From Paludibacteraceae bacterium (GTDB taxonomy: Bacteria > Bacteroidota > Bacteroidia > Bacteroidales > Paludibacteraceae), in contig JAFZKQ010000075.1 in the NCBI GenBank assembly GCA_017553575.1, positions 1-64,000 of the forward strand: a DNA stretch of 64,000 nucleotides, in the 5' to 3' direction. The notes beneath the pieces were generated by a model. The model was not told the origin of the DNA and searched no databases. It saw only the letters and a list, made by a program, of their open reading frames with translations. Every line of letters begins with the position of its first letter. Within the stretch, counting starts at the first letter, position 1. A program made the translations under genes and the position numbers. Of the stretch, positions 1-8,464 are shown piece after piece.

Positions 1-1344
1 GATCAGGATTCCGTTGAAGGTCTCCATCTCCTGCAGGATGATGTTCTGCATGGAGTTCTCCATCTTGTCGACTGCATGCTCCGCACCCTCCTTCCGCTTG
101 TTGATGATGGCATCCGCCTCGTTGAAGAGCAGGATGGGCATGAGGTCCAATTTTTCCGCCTTCGCACGGTATTGATCGAACACAGCCTTAATGTTCTTCT
201 CACTTTCGCCTACCCACATGCTCTTGATTTGGGGGATGTTCACCTGTATGATGTCACGTCCCGTAAGTCGCGCGAGTTGCATTGCGGTCTCGGTTTTGCC
301 TGTGCCGGGTGCCCCGTAGAAGAGGCAGGTGAGTCCGCAGCGGAACCCTTTGTCCGTCATCTGTTGACGAATCGCCTTGTAATGTTCCTCCTCCAGGATA
401 TGCTTCAGATCCTCTATTTGGAGGGTGATCTCCTGATCGTAGAAAAGCTCCTTCGCAGTGATTTCCTCGTGCTTGATGAGATTATTGCGCAGGATCTCCT
501 GATTCATCGAGGACAATTTTAGTTCGGGGAAGAGTGCTTCTTTGGCTTGCCAGGTCATGCGGAACGACTCCTTGTTGACAAAACCATCATCGTTGTTGTG
601 TTCGATCATCTTGCTTTTCAATAGAGGATGAGAACCATGGCTCAGGCTTGTTTTCGTCAGGCACCATTCCGATCTTTCATCGAATAGGGGACTTAAATCA
701 TGGAATCCAATCGAATCGTCATTATGGTTAACGAACAGATGCGAGATGTATACTAAGAGCAGTTCCTCCCCTTCGTTAAAACCGAAACTTCGCAGTTTTT
801 GTACAAAGACGAGGTGTTGGTTGTCATCTAATAGCCCTTTAACACGGATTTTGGTCAGTTCGAAGGAGAGTCCCTCTTTAGTTCGCATTGAGAAGATTTC
901 TTCCAGTACGAGGAACAGCTCGACGCAAGTGATGTTAACATGTTTTTCTGGAACGAACTTCTCATCCTTCCTGAAGGCATCAATGACTTTCATGGGAAGA
1001 CGATAGCTTATGAGTTGCCTTTTACGAGAGCAATAGACTATGCCACGTTGTTCCAATCCGTCGATGTCGTTCATGAATCGGAGGATGGTAGATGAACTAC
1101 AATCGAATTTTTCGGTAATATCTCTGAGGCTCGTATTGGACTCGGTAAAGAAAAATTCGACGAAGAGAGCCAACATCACACTTTGCCCCATGGTGATTTC
1201 TTGCTTCTCTGAGATATACTTCAGCGGTTTGGCTGCCTTCTTGAAAATCTCTTCGCTCAAGTGGGTCTCTTTTGATAGCTTCACTACCTGCTCCACAGCT
1301 GTGATCAGGTTCATTTCTTCCTTTGTCTTCTTCTTTGTTTCCAT
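1..1344 (-). CDS. AAA+ family ATPase, C-terminus cut by window edge
   Basis: From the ATG at 1344 one frame stays open for 448 codons and runs off the left edge. The first ~330 residues have no nucleotide-binding motif; a stretch near residues 75-95 (DITEKFDCSSSTILRF) resembles a helix-turn-helix or winged-helix segment. Walker A GAPGTGKT lies near residue 344. The Walker B position reads LLFNEADA near residue 405, with Asn where most AAA+ proteins have Asp; Asn may be normal in this Bacteroidetes subfamily, from memory. The layout suggests an ATP-driven remodelling protein whose N-terminal half chooses the target. Substrate unknown. The next gene upstream on the same strand is also an ATPase, 184 bases away. 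Confidence 0.85.
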   Translation of the reverse strand, partial: METKKKTKEEMNLITAVEQVVKLSKETHLSEEIFKKAAKPLKYISEKQEITMGQSVMLALFVEFFFTESNTSLRDITEKFDCSSSTILRFMNDIDGLEQRGIVYCSRKRQLISYRLPMKVIDAFRKDEKFVPEKHVNITCVELFLVLEEIFSMRTKEGLSFELTKIRVKGLLDDNQHLVFVQKLRSFGFNEGEELLLVYISHLFVNHNDDSIGFHDLSPLFDERSEWCLTKTSLSHGSHPLLKSKMIEHNNDDGFVNKESFRMTWQAKEALFPELKLSSMNQEILRNNLIKHEEITAKELFYDQEITLQIEDLKHILEEEHYKAIRQQMTDKGFRCGLTCLFYGAPGTGKTETAMQLARLTGRDIIQVNIPQIKSMWVGESEKNIKAVFDQYRAKAEKLDLMPILLFNEADAIINKRKEGAEHAVDKMENSMQNIILQEMETFNGILI

Positions 1345-1376
1345 AATCGTTACTGTTTTTTTTGCAAAGGAAGGCG

Positions 1377-1405
1377 CAACCTACGCCATTTTGTGGCATA
1401 GGTTG
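1377..1405. promoter_or_regulatory. Inverted repeat upstream of the AAA+ ATPase gene, possible operator
   Basis: CAACCTACGCCA (1377-1388) and TGGCATAGGTTG (1394-1405) form a 12-bp inverted repeat with one mismatched position and a 5-base spacer, 33 bases upstream of the ATG at 1344. No T-run follows, so a terminator is unlikely. An operator for a dimeric regulator is an inference from position and symmetry. Confidence 0.4.
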
Positions 1406-1528
1406 GAGAATTTTACTGTGAGATCTCGTCACTCTCTTCTTTTTCCCATGATTTGTCGTTGACGGCCTGGGGGGTAAAGTGCAATCTCTGCCAAATGGAG
1501 GCAGAGGTGTAGGAAATCAAAAACTCTC

Positions 1529-2704
1529 TCAATATCCCAACCCAAACATCCAAAGTGGAATGATATTGCCGGAACCATATTCGATATCGTCTTTGACTAC
1601 ATATCCGTTTTCTACGGAGGTGAGCTGCTTTTGTCCTTTGCTTTTGCCACCCACTTCAAAGGTCATGCCTTGAATCTCAAAGTCAGATTGCTTGGAGACA
1701 ACAACCTTGTTCATAACTCGCAATTGGTTGTAGAAAAATGTCTCGCGAATGTTCCCTATGTTAGATGACTCCTCGGCTAAAACATAGGCCAAGTTGGGAT
1801 TGTCTAAATAGACCTTTTCAATCTTTCCTAGACTCATGATACCATTGGTGGTGTCGCGAAGTTGGGCAATCATGCCTGCATGTTCCATGTATAGGAAATA
1901 ATCGGATAAGTCATTCCGACTTACATTGACCATCTTGGCAATCTTATCCATGATGGGCTTGAACGGAACACTCATGGCGATAATGCCTAATAGTTTCTTG
2001 AGTTTCCGCCCTGTGGATGCATTCATGTTCGCATATTGGAGAATGTCCACTTCCATCGTTAAATTGATGATTTGGTTCAACTTCACCTCAAACAGATTGT
2101 CCGTCGCAAAAGGGTAGTATCCTCGTCGCAGATACTCTTTAAACAACGGAAGTGGGTGGGGTAGGTTCTCGATAGCGAACGGCTTGTTTGCAACAATTTC
2201 CTGCAACGAAAAAACGGGTGCATTGATTTGATGCGACATAGCGAGATATTCGCGGAAAGAGAGTCCTTGCATGGTATAGATGGGTGCGCGGCGACTGAGG
2301 TCTGCCTCACCCTTGGTGATGTCAAGCACGGAAGAACCGGTAAACGCCACCTTCATGTCTGGGTGTGTATCGTATATCTGTTTCAACTCCTTCGACCAAT
2401 TCGCATACTTATGCACCTCGTCGATAAACAAGTGCTTGCCTCCCTCTTTGGAAAACTGATCCGCTAGTTCTATAAGCGTGTGCGTGGAGAAGTAGGTGTT
2501 GTCTGCGGAGACGTAAAATAGATGCTCCCCGTTTTGATGCTGCTTGATATATTGCAGAAACAGAACCGTTTTACCCACACCTCTTGGACCGACAAGTCCG
2601 AACATCCGTTCCTGCCAATCTATCTTATCATACATATATCTTTGAAAATCAGTAGGTACACTCTGTAACTGATTTTGCATGTAATTCACTAAATTGATAT
2701 CCAT
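1529..2704 (-). CDS. AAA family ATPase with DUF4143-type C-terminal region
   Basis: Single-P-loop ATPase of the AAA_14/DUF4143 type, common and variable in Bacteroidetes; cellular role unknown. Walker A GPRGVGKT lies at residues 39-46 of this model and Walker B HLFIDEVHKY near 100. The C-terminal third (LAYVLAEESSNIGNIRETFFYNQLR, in two parts around residue 320) matches the nuclease-like DUF4143 region in style. The frame could begin 10 codons earlier at 2734, but a -7 element (TATTTTTG, minus strand, 2722-2729) lies inside that extension, so the ATG at 2704 is preferred. Two TTGCAC palindromes lie just upstream and suggest tight control. Confidence 0.8.
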   Translation of the reverse strand: MDINLVNYMQNQLQSVPTDFQRYMYDKIDWQERMFGLVGPRGVGKTVLFLQYIKQHQNGEHLFYVSADNTYFSTHTLIELADQFSKEGGKHLFIDEVHKYANWSKELKQIYDTHPDMKVAFTGSSVLDITKGEADLSRRAPIYTMQGLSFREYLAMSHQINAPVFSLQEIVANKPFAIENLPHPLPLFKEYLRRGYYPFATDNLFEVKLNQIINLTMEVDILQYANMNASTGRKLKKLLGIIAMSVPFKPIMDKIAKMVNVSRNDLSDYFLYMEHAGMIAQLRDTTNGIMSLGKIEKVYLDNPNLAYVLAEESSNIGNIRETFFYNQLRVMNKVVVSKQSDFEIQGMTFEVGGKSKGQKQLTSVENGYVVKDDIEYGSGNIIPLWMFGLGY

Positions 2705-2721
2705 AAGGCTATTGTTTTCTG

Positions 2722-2729
2722 CAAAAATA
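2722..2729 (-). promoter_or_regulatory. Bacteroidetes -7 promoter element for the DUF4143 ATPase
   Basis: TATTTTTG on the minus strand matches TAnnTTTG exactly. Transcription would start near 2715, giving a leader of about 11 bases before the ATG at 2704. It rules against the longer start at 2734. Confidence 0.5.
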
Positions 2730-2735
2730 GCCAAA

Positions 2736-2791
2736 TTGCACTATGGAAGTGCAAAAGTATGCGTAAAATTGCACTTTTGTGGTGCAATTTT
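2736..2791. promoter_or_regulatory. Paired TTGCAC palindromes, probable operator
   Basis: Two inverted repeats share one half-site. TTGCACT-ATGGA-AGTGCAA spans 2736-2754; AAAATTGCAC (2765-2774) and GTGCAATTTT (2782-2791) are perfect 10-bp arms around 7 bases. Four copies of TTGCAC in 56 bases directly upstream of the -7 element suggest a dimeric repressor or autoregulation. The regulator is not identified. Confidence 0.55.
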
Positions 2792-3003
2792 ATTGTTTTT
2801 GAAGAAACTCCCTTTCAACTAATTGATGAAAAGTGGCGTTCTTTCACTGTTGCGTAAGAAAACCGAAAAGTATAATACATAACAGTAACAGGGAAGCAAT
2901 AGCATTTCAGAAACAATTTGTTTTAACCGGATTTATTTGATGACAAAATAATAGCAACATGGTAGCCACCCTCTGCCGAATTAGAACAGAGGGTAGAATA
3001 AAT

Positions 3004-3671
3004 CTATTTAGTCATTTTTTCAATAACACTATGCCAAAAATCCCATTGATAGGCTGCAGAAGGATGGTATATTGCAAATGTTTTTACCAATTTTCCGTTA
3101 GAAAGAGAGTAGAAGCCATTCTTGACATCGTAATTGTCAATTATAAAATCATCATTGTCTGTCCAACGATTGTCTCGTGCTATGTTATTCCACAATTGTT
3201 TGCCCCAAACAATTACGATTTCTGGTTGAAAGTACTCTAAGACTTGGAAAAAAGCTTCATTTGCAGCATTATACAATTCTTTGTCTCTTTTATTCCTTGC
3301 AGTTTCAATAGCACACTGGAGATAATTGTAAAACACAAATGAATTCCAAATTTTACCTCTGTCCTCAAGATTTGTTTCTCTATTAACAAGAGAACGTTCA
3401 AATTTCAAGTAGGTATTCCTCCATTGTCCTTCTCCTGGCAATCTATCTCTGTTCTTAATGTAGGCTTCAACAACATCTTTTGTGAAATCCCAACATTCCT
3501 CTTTTGGTTTGAAAAGTTTTGTGCAAATCTCACAGCCATCACAATTATGACTATCACCGAGTACAATTATGCGTTTGCCAAATAATCTTGCCTCTTCATA
3601 ATGCTCTCCGACCCATGGAATGAAATATACCTTGTCGAGGTTTTTTTTAGATCATTGTAGTTTGTTTTCAT
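3004..3671 (-). pseudogene. Frameshifted gene, possibly uracil-DNA-glycosylase-like
   Basis: An ATG at 3671 begins MKTNYNDLKK, but after a run of eight A (minus strand; eight T at 3651-3658) that frame closes, and coherent protein continues in the neighbouring frame: VYFIPWVGEHYEE, RIIVLGDSHNCDGCEIC, then the C-terminal part starting at the TTG at 3441. Nine A would join the frames into about 222 residues. The GDSHNC motif after a beta-strand and the late YHPSAAY segment resemble UDG-fold proteins, but this is a weak assignment. It may be a real frameshift, a phase-variable tract, or a base-calling error. TTG at 3441 as an independent start is less likely because upstream coding is obvious. 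Confidence 0.6.
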
Positions 3672-3872
3672 GATTTCAAAATTTTAATACAATTTGAAAA
3701 AACTCTCTGCGATCTTAGTGTTGCAAATATGTTTTTTACTCAAAAATGCTTATCTATCTCAAATTTAAAAAAACACAATCATAAAAAGCAAATTATAAAC
3801 GTCTTGATTTCACCCCCATAAATCTTGATTTATATCAATATTCTTGGCGTTGAAAATCGTTCAAATTATCTT

Positions 3873-4043
3873 TTACTCAGGAATTTTCCATGTGTTTATT
3901 AACTCAAGTTTCGCAAGTGGTAAATAATTAGGAATCAACATCTCAGACCTCCCTACGACCTGAAAGTCCAACTTGTCAGATAGGTCTTTCTGTCCATAGA
4001 CCACCTGTGCAGAATCAAGGCAGTAGGACTTTTTTAGGAACGG
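3873..4043 (-). pseudogene. C-terminal gene remnant, function unknown
   Basis: A 56-codon stretch ending in a stop at 3873 reads like real protein (CLDSAQVVYGQKDLSDKLDF, then VVGRSEMLIPNYLPLAKLEL) but has no upstream start; an in-frame stop lies at 4044-4046. It looks like the tail of a gene whose front has been deleted. I do not recognise the family. It sits beside the frameshifted gene on the same strand, which supports local gene decay. The rest of the 3672-4110 gap is AT-rich and shows nothing else clear. Confidence 0.4.
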
Positions 4044-4093
4044 TTATGGGCCCACCATGGATTTTCACTTCCAATTATAAAAATTAAGCCTTC

Positions 4094-4124
4094 TTTGTTT
4101 CTTAATCCTATTGTTATATCTTTG
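4094..4124 (+). promoter_or_regulatory. Promoter of lipoprotein gene
   Basis: TTTG at 4094-4097 and TATCTTTG at 4117-4124, 19 bases apart, are a consensus Bacteroidetes sigma-A promoter. The start near 4131 excludes the ATG at 4111 and supports 4159. Confidence 0.7.
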
Positions 4125-4158
4125 CATTATAAGGAAATTAACAAACAACGATAAAAAC

Positions 4159-4947
4159 ATGAAAAGAAACTCTTTGGCAATTTTATTTGCGGCTAACTTG
4201 ATGTTGCTGGCATGTAATAACACACAGAAAAACAATGAAAGTGAAAATGTTGAGAGTGCAGGGGAAAGCGTAGAGATGAGTCAGACTCAGACGGAAGAGT
4301 CTGATTCTGAGGAAGAATTCGAATGCCCAGAAAACATCTTCAACATTAATCCTATAAAGAAGGAATGGGAAGGCAAGACCATCAAAGTGGAGCGAGGCAA
4401 CTCGGCAGTTGGCATCAAACAGATGGCTTTGGCTTTCTGCCAAACCTATCCGAAGTGTGCTACCAACAAGGCTATAATGGACTATCTCCTCTCTCCGGAT
4501 GCCAACAAAGAGTCCTGCGATATCACCAGTGTTTCGGACGAGGGTTCTCTTCAATATCATATTGAATGCAGTCCTCGCAATGGCCATATCTACACCATGA
4601 AGATGGTGGAGACAGGTCCGGTTACAGATGCTTGCTTTTGGAATAGAAAGAACGGTCATAAGCTTTTTGCTGCCCACATGGAGGCTGGACATGAAAACGG
4701 AAAATGTGGTGAAGAGTTGGTGGTTTTCTATGACTATGACCCAGCAACGGATATGATGACACCGGAACCCGCTATTACCAACATGATAGAGGAGCGTGCA
4801 AAAGGCAAAGATTCTTATTCCGTTGCCTTGCCTAAAGAGGGTACGGACATCGAAGTTTCCCTATACACGATTGACAGAGAAAACGATTCCGCCGACAGCG
4901 AAAGTTTGACGCTGAAATGGAATGGTACATCGTTTGACTGGAAGTAA
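4159..4947 (+). CDS. Predicted lipoprotein, unknown function
   Basis: 262 residues. The signal peptide MKRNSLAILFAANLMLLAC ends in a clear lipobox, so the protein should be lipidated at Cys19. An acidic, Ser/Glu-rich linker (residues ~20-55) follows, then a globular region with several Cys. No family recognised. The frame could extend to 4111, but the promoter shows that the ATG at 4159 is the start. It is a single-gene unit closed by a strong terminator at 4990. Confidence 0.8.
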   Translation: MKRNSLAILFAANLMLLACNNTQKNNESENVESAGESVEMSQTQTEESDSEEEFECPENIFNINPIKKEWEGKTIKVERGNSAVGIKQMALAFCQTYPKCATNKAIMDYLLSPDANKESCDITSVSDEGSLQYHIECSPRNGHIYTMKMVETGPVTDACFWNRKNGHKLFAAHMEAGHENGKCGEELVVFYDYDPATDMMTPEPAITNMIEERAKGKDSYSVALPKEGTDIEVSLYTIDRENDSADSESLTLKWNGTSFDWK

Positions 4948-4989
4948 CACACTGCGATGGTTTGTCCATCAAGTCGCAATATTATAAGA

Positions 4990-5020
4990 AAAGAGACGTC
5001 TTTCGGGGCGTCTCTTTTTG
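4990..5020 (+). terminator. Rho-independent terminator
   Basis: AAAGAGACG (4990-4998) pairs with CGTCTCTTT (5009-5017) and ends in a T-run, 43 bases after the lipoprotein stop. Confidence 0.85.
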
Positions 5021-5248
5021 TTTCTGCTCTAAGGTTTTGTTTTTTGGGAAATTTTCCATTCTATCTTAAATTTTAAGATTCCAAGGGTCTTAAATGAAAG
5101 AAGCGTGGTAATATTGTACGCCGAAAAAGAGCACAAAAACACGATAGAACCCCAAATTTTGCCGACCAAATAGGTAAGAATCTACGCAAAAACGCCCGAT
5201 GGGGTGCGCATTTTCGCTCAAAAAATTGTGAGTGTGGGCGGTTTTTCT

Positions 5249-5256
5249 TATCTTTG
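5249..5256 (+). promoter_or_regulatory. -7 promoter element for the glycosyltransferase-DUF4270 pair
   Basis: TATCTTTG matches TAnnTTTG and lies 31 bases before the ATG at 5287. Confidence 0.6.
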
Positions 5257-5286
5257 CATAAGATTGTATATAGATTTTTCTAATAA

Positions 5287-6099
5287 ATGGAAGCAACGAA
5301 AATATTGTACATTGCGCAGGAAATCGTTCCATATTTGCCAGAAAGCGAGGTAGCAAGCATTTGTAGATATATGCCTCAGGCGATCCAAGAGAAGGGTAGG
5401 GAGATACGGACGTTCATGCCAAAGTTCGGTTGCGTGAATGAGCGCAGGAACCAATTGCACGAAGTGATACGTCTTTCCGGCATGAATCTAATCATTGATG
5501 ACACAGACCACCCGTTGATTATCAAGGTGGCTTCTATCCAAGCTGCAAGGATGCAGGTCTATTTCATTGATAATGATGATTTTTTCCAGCGTAGAAACAC
5601 TGTTTCTGACGAGAATGGTGAGTTTGAGGACAACGAAGACCGGTCGATTTTCTTTGTCAGGGGTGTATTGGAAACGGTGAAGAAATTGCGTTGGACTCCC
5701 GACATCGTCCACTGTAACGGTTGGATGTCTGCGTTAGCTCCATTGTACATCAAAAAGGCATTTAATACGGATCCTTTTTTCAAAAACTCGAAATTAGTTT
5801 ATTCTCTATACAACGACGCTTTCCAAAAACCATTTTCCGACAGATTCGGCGAGAAACTGAAGATTGAAGGGGTAGAGGACGGTGATGTCACCTCTATCTT
5901 GGGAAAGAGCGTCTCTTTTGCCGATTTGTCAAAGTTCGCCATCGAATACTCCGACGGCGTAGTCCAAGCGAGCGAGCAAGTCGATGCCAGTGTCCTTGAA
6001 TATGTTGAGAAGGAGGGCAAACTGTTCCTGCCATATCAGCCAGGCGACACCTCATACGATGCGCTTAACTCCTTTTATGACAAAGTATTGGAAAAATAA
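5287..6099 (+). CDS. Glycogen/starch synthase-type glycosyltransferase, GT5 N-terminal domain only
   Basis: 270 residues that match only the N-terminal half of GT5 glycogen synthases (E. coli GlgA is about 480). It opens with KILYIAQEIVPYLPESEVAS and holds DIVHCNGWMSALAPLYIK near residue 140, the typical GT5 'HCNGW' region. The usual C-terminal nucleotide-sugar domain is absent and the stop is followed 17 bases later by the DUF4270 gene, so this is a short family member rather than a fresh truncation. Such short forms upstream of DUF4270 genes are, to my knowledge, usual in Bacteroidales. Catalytic activity is uncertain. Confidence 0.85.
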   Translation: MEATKILYIAQEIVPYLPESEVASICRYMPQAIQEKGREIRTFMPKFGCVNERRNQLHEVIRLSGMNLIIDDTDHPLIIKVASIQAARMQVYFIDNDDFFQRRNTVSDENGEFEDNEDRSIFFVRGVLETVKKLRWTPDIVHCNGWMSALAPLYIKKAFNTDPFFKNSKLVYSLYNDAFQKPFSDRFGEKLKIEGVEDGDVTSILGKSVSFADLSKFAIEYSDGVVQASEQVDASVLEYVEKEGKLFLPYQPGDTSYDALNSFYDKVLEK

Positions 6100-6116
6100 A
6101 GCAAAACAATTCGTAG

Positions 6117-7613
6117 ATGAAATTCAATCCGATATTTTTATCGCTTGCCGCACTGCTATCGTTGGAAGGTTGCAAAGACGATGGACAAGTGGGTTCCATC
6201 ATTCAGCCTGAAGAGGATTTGTTGCACGCTTATTCGGCTATGACTCATTTGACGTCCTCCTCCTTTATGGTCGACTCGACATTGAGCAAGGCGGATGGCT
6301 TCTACTTGGGTGAATACACAGACCCAGTCTTCGGTACGACGAAGGTGGAGTTCATGTCCCAAATCGACTCCCGTATTGACGGCCTGGTCTTCCCAAACAC
6401 AAGCGTAGTGACGGCCAAATCCACCACTTCCGGTATCTTGGATAGCTTGCTGCAAAGCATCGATCCTAAATATGGCAAGATTCTGAGCATAGAATCCCCA
6501 ACCAACTTGGTCGTCGATTCGGCCTTCTTCGAAATGAACTACGGAGATACGTTTTTTGGCGACTCCACCACATTGCAAGCAGTGAAGGTCTATGCACTCA
6601 GCTCCGATTTGAACAAATCCAAGCTCTACTACACGGATACGAAAATTTCCGACTACTGCGACAAGGATACGTTGCTAGGTGAGATCTCCTACCAAATCCA
6701 AAAGTCAAGAAGGATACGGGTGCCTCTTTCGGAGTCATACGTAAAACGCTTGGTGGGTGTCTACGGAAAAAATTCGAAGGTCAAGACTCAATCTCAATTT
6801 GATAAGTTGTTCAAGGGAGTTTACGTGTCCCACTCCTTCAACGGGGGCGGCATCATCGGCATCACTTCTGCCGGTTTCCACCTTTTCTATACGTATGATG
6901 CGTTAGTCAAGACAACTTACGACGGACGTGACACCGTAGTCAACACGGCTCAAATAAAGAACTCGAAAGGGGAGAAGTTGTCCGTTTTGGCAACAGACCT
7001 CTTCTTGTCGGCCAACAAATCCGTGGCTCGCATCAACGTAGTGGAACACAACGATTTGGAAGAGCGTTTCTCTGCATTAGACAAAGATTTCTCCTATATC
7101 TTTGCGCCAGCAGGCATCTATACGACGGTCAACATCTCGCTGAAGGATGTAAAAGATTCCATCAAAAAGAATGCGACAGACTTGGATAAAATCATGTTCA
7201 ACAGTGCCCGTCTGAAAATTTGGGCGAAGGATCTGGACTGGAAGACAGATTTGTCGAAGCGTCCTTACACCTTCTTGTTGTTGATGAAACGTGATTCGGT
7301 AGTCTCCTTCTTCTCGAAGAATAAGACTCCAGACGGAGAGTCGGCATTCATCGCCGCCTACGATACAGCCTCTTGCGCTTACTCGTTCGACGTGACAAAG
7401 GCAATGCAAAAAGAGATTAAGGGCTTCTCCTCTATCGATGGCGAGATGGTCATCGTACCTGTCAATCGAGGAGTGGGGGACATGACCTACAGTTCCTACG
7501 TATACACCTATAGTCAAGTCTTCTCAACATCGGCCACTCGTTTCCATAACGAAAAATCCGATGAAAAGGAGAAACGTCCACGCATTGACTTCGTTTATAC
7601 GAGGAGAGAATAA
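6117..7613 (+). CDS. DUF4270 domain outer-membrane lipoprotein
   Basis: 498 residues. The signal peptide MKFNPIFLSLAALLSLEGC ends in a lipobox-like Cys. The rest is beta-rich with many Ser/Thr/Lys, typical of DUF4270, a family of surface-exposed Bacteroidetes lipoproteins of unknown role. It follows the GT5-type gene by 17 bases and shares its promoter, with a terminator behind it. The repeated pairing suggests a link between envelope glycan and this lipoprotein, but that is inference. Confidence 0.85.
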   Translation: MKFNPIFLSLAALLSLEGCKDDGQVGSIIQPEEDLLHAYSAMTHLTSSSFMVDSTLSKADGFYLGEYTDPVFGTTKVEFMSQIDSRIDGLVFPNTSVVTAKSTTSGILDSLLQSIDPKYGKILSIESPTNLVVDSAFFEMNYGDTFFGDSTTLQAVKVYALSSDLNKSKLYYTDTKISDYCDKDTLLGEISYQIQKSRRIRVPLSESYVKRLVGVYGKNSKVKTQSQFDKLFKGVYVSHSFNGGGIIGITSAGFHLFYTYDALVKTTYDGRDTVVNTAQIKNSKGEKLSVLATDLFLSANKSVARINVVEHNDLEERFSALDKDFSYIFAPAGIYTTVNISLKDVKDSIKKNATDLDKIMFNSARLKIWAKDLDWKTDLSKRPYTFLLLMKRDSVVSFFSKNKTPDGESAFIAAYDTASCAYSFDVTKAMQKEIKGFSSIDGEMVIVPVNRGVGDMTYSSYVYTYSQVFSTSATRFHNEKSDEKEKRPRIDFVYTRRE

Positions 7614-7638
7614 GAGAAAACGTTTCGCATAAAATAGG

Positions 7639-7674
7639 AAGACTGGAGTGTCATTTGCACCCCAGTCTTTTTTT
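7639..7674 (+). terminator. Rho-independent terminator after DUF4270 gene
   Basis: AAGACTGG (7639-7646) pairs with CCAGTCTT (7662-7669), followed by a T-run to 7674. Confidence 0.85.
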
Positions 7675-7718
7675 CCTACTACAAAACGACCATTCGATAA
7701 CTAATTTAAGGAAACAAA

Positions 7719-8456
7719 ATGGTAGAGAGTTTTACGATAATTTATGTCTTAGGCGGAGTCATCGCACTTTTGGTGTTGGTGATGAGCTTGTTTTTTATAA
7801 AAAAATCGATGAAAAGGGCAAAAGAGATCGGAATGGACAGGGCCATCATCAAGGAGACCATCCGCAACAGTGCCATCTTTTCCATTGTTCCCAGCATCCC
7901 GATTGTGGTGGGCGTGGGCATCCTGATGCAATATTTGGGCTTGGCCATCGCATGGATCCGCCTGGAGGTGATCGGGGCGCTGCAATACGAGATTATCGCC
8001 ATGAACCAAATCTTCTCACCAGGAGAGACGGCAACAGCCTCGGCCATTGCCACGGCGTTGGTCATCATGACAGTCAGCATCCTGTCCGGCCCCTTGTTCA
8101 ACGCGCTGTTTTATCGACGCTACCAAGAACGATTGGCTACATTACAAGCAAAAAATGCCCATTTGATGGAGATTATGACGGGTGCGCTCTTGGGCGGACT
8201 CTTCTCGGGCATTCTCTCCTCCTTGCTGGCAACCGGCCTCTTTACCATCGGAGAACCAACGGTGGCGAAAGATACGGGCGTGGCGACCTATGGGGAGGTC
8301 ACGTTGACAACATTCCTCTCCAGTTGCCTTATCATGGCGCTGTGCGGGTTCTTGATCAAGAAGTTGAATTGGAAGTGGCTGGAGAGCTACGCATTACCGT
8401 TGACGATCATCGGGGCTTTGTGCATCTCCTATGTGGCTGTTTCTTCGATTAAATAG
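7719..8456 (+). CDS. DUF5058 family integral membrane protein
   Basis: 245 residues with about six hydrophobic segments: residues ~5-27, 50-75, 90-125, 145-170, 195-215 and 225-243. The segment SIPIVVGVGILMQYLGLAIA is typical of the DUF5058 family, a group of putative transporters. It is 8 bases upstream of a second membrane protein, so the two probably form one complex. Substrate unknown. Confidence 0.8.
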   Translation: MVESFTIIYVLGGVIALLVLVMSLFFIKKSMKRAKEIGMDRAIIKETIRNSAIFSIVPSIPIVVGVGILMQYLGLAIAWIRLEVIGALQYEIIAMNQIFSPGETATASAIATALVIMTVSILSGPLFNALFYRRYQERLATLQAKNAHLMEIMTGALLGGLFSGILSSLLATGLFTIGEPTVAKDTGVATYGEVTLTTFLSSCLIMALCGFLIKKLNWKWLESYALPLTIIGALCISYVAVSSIK

Positions 8457-8464
8457 GGATTTTT

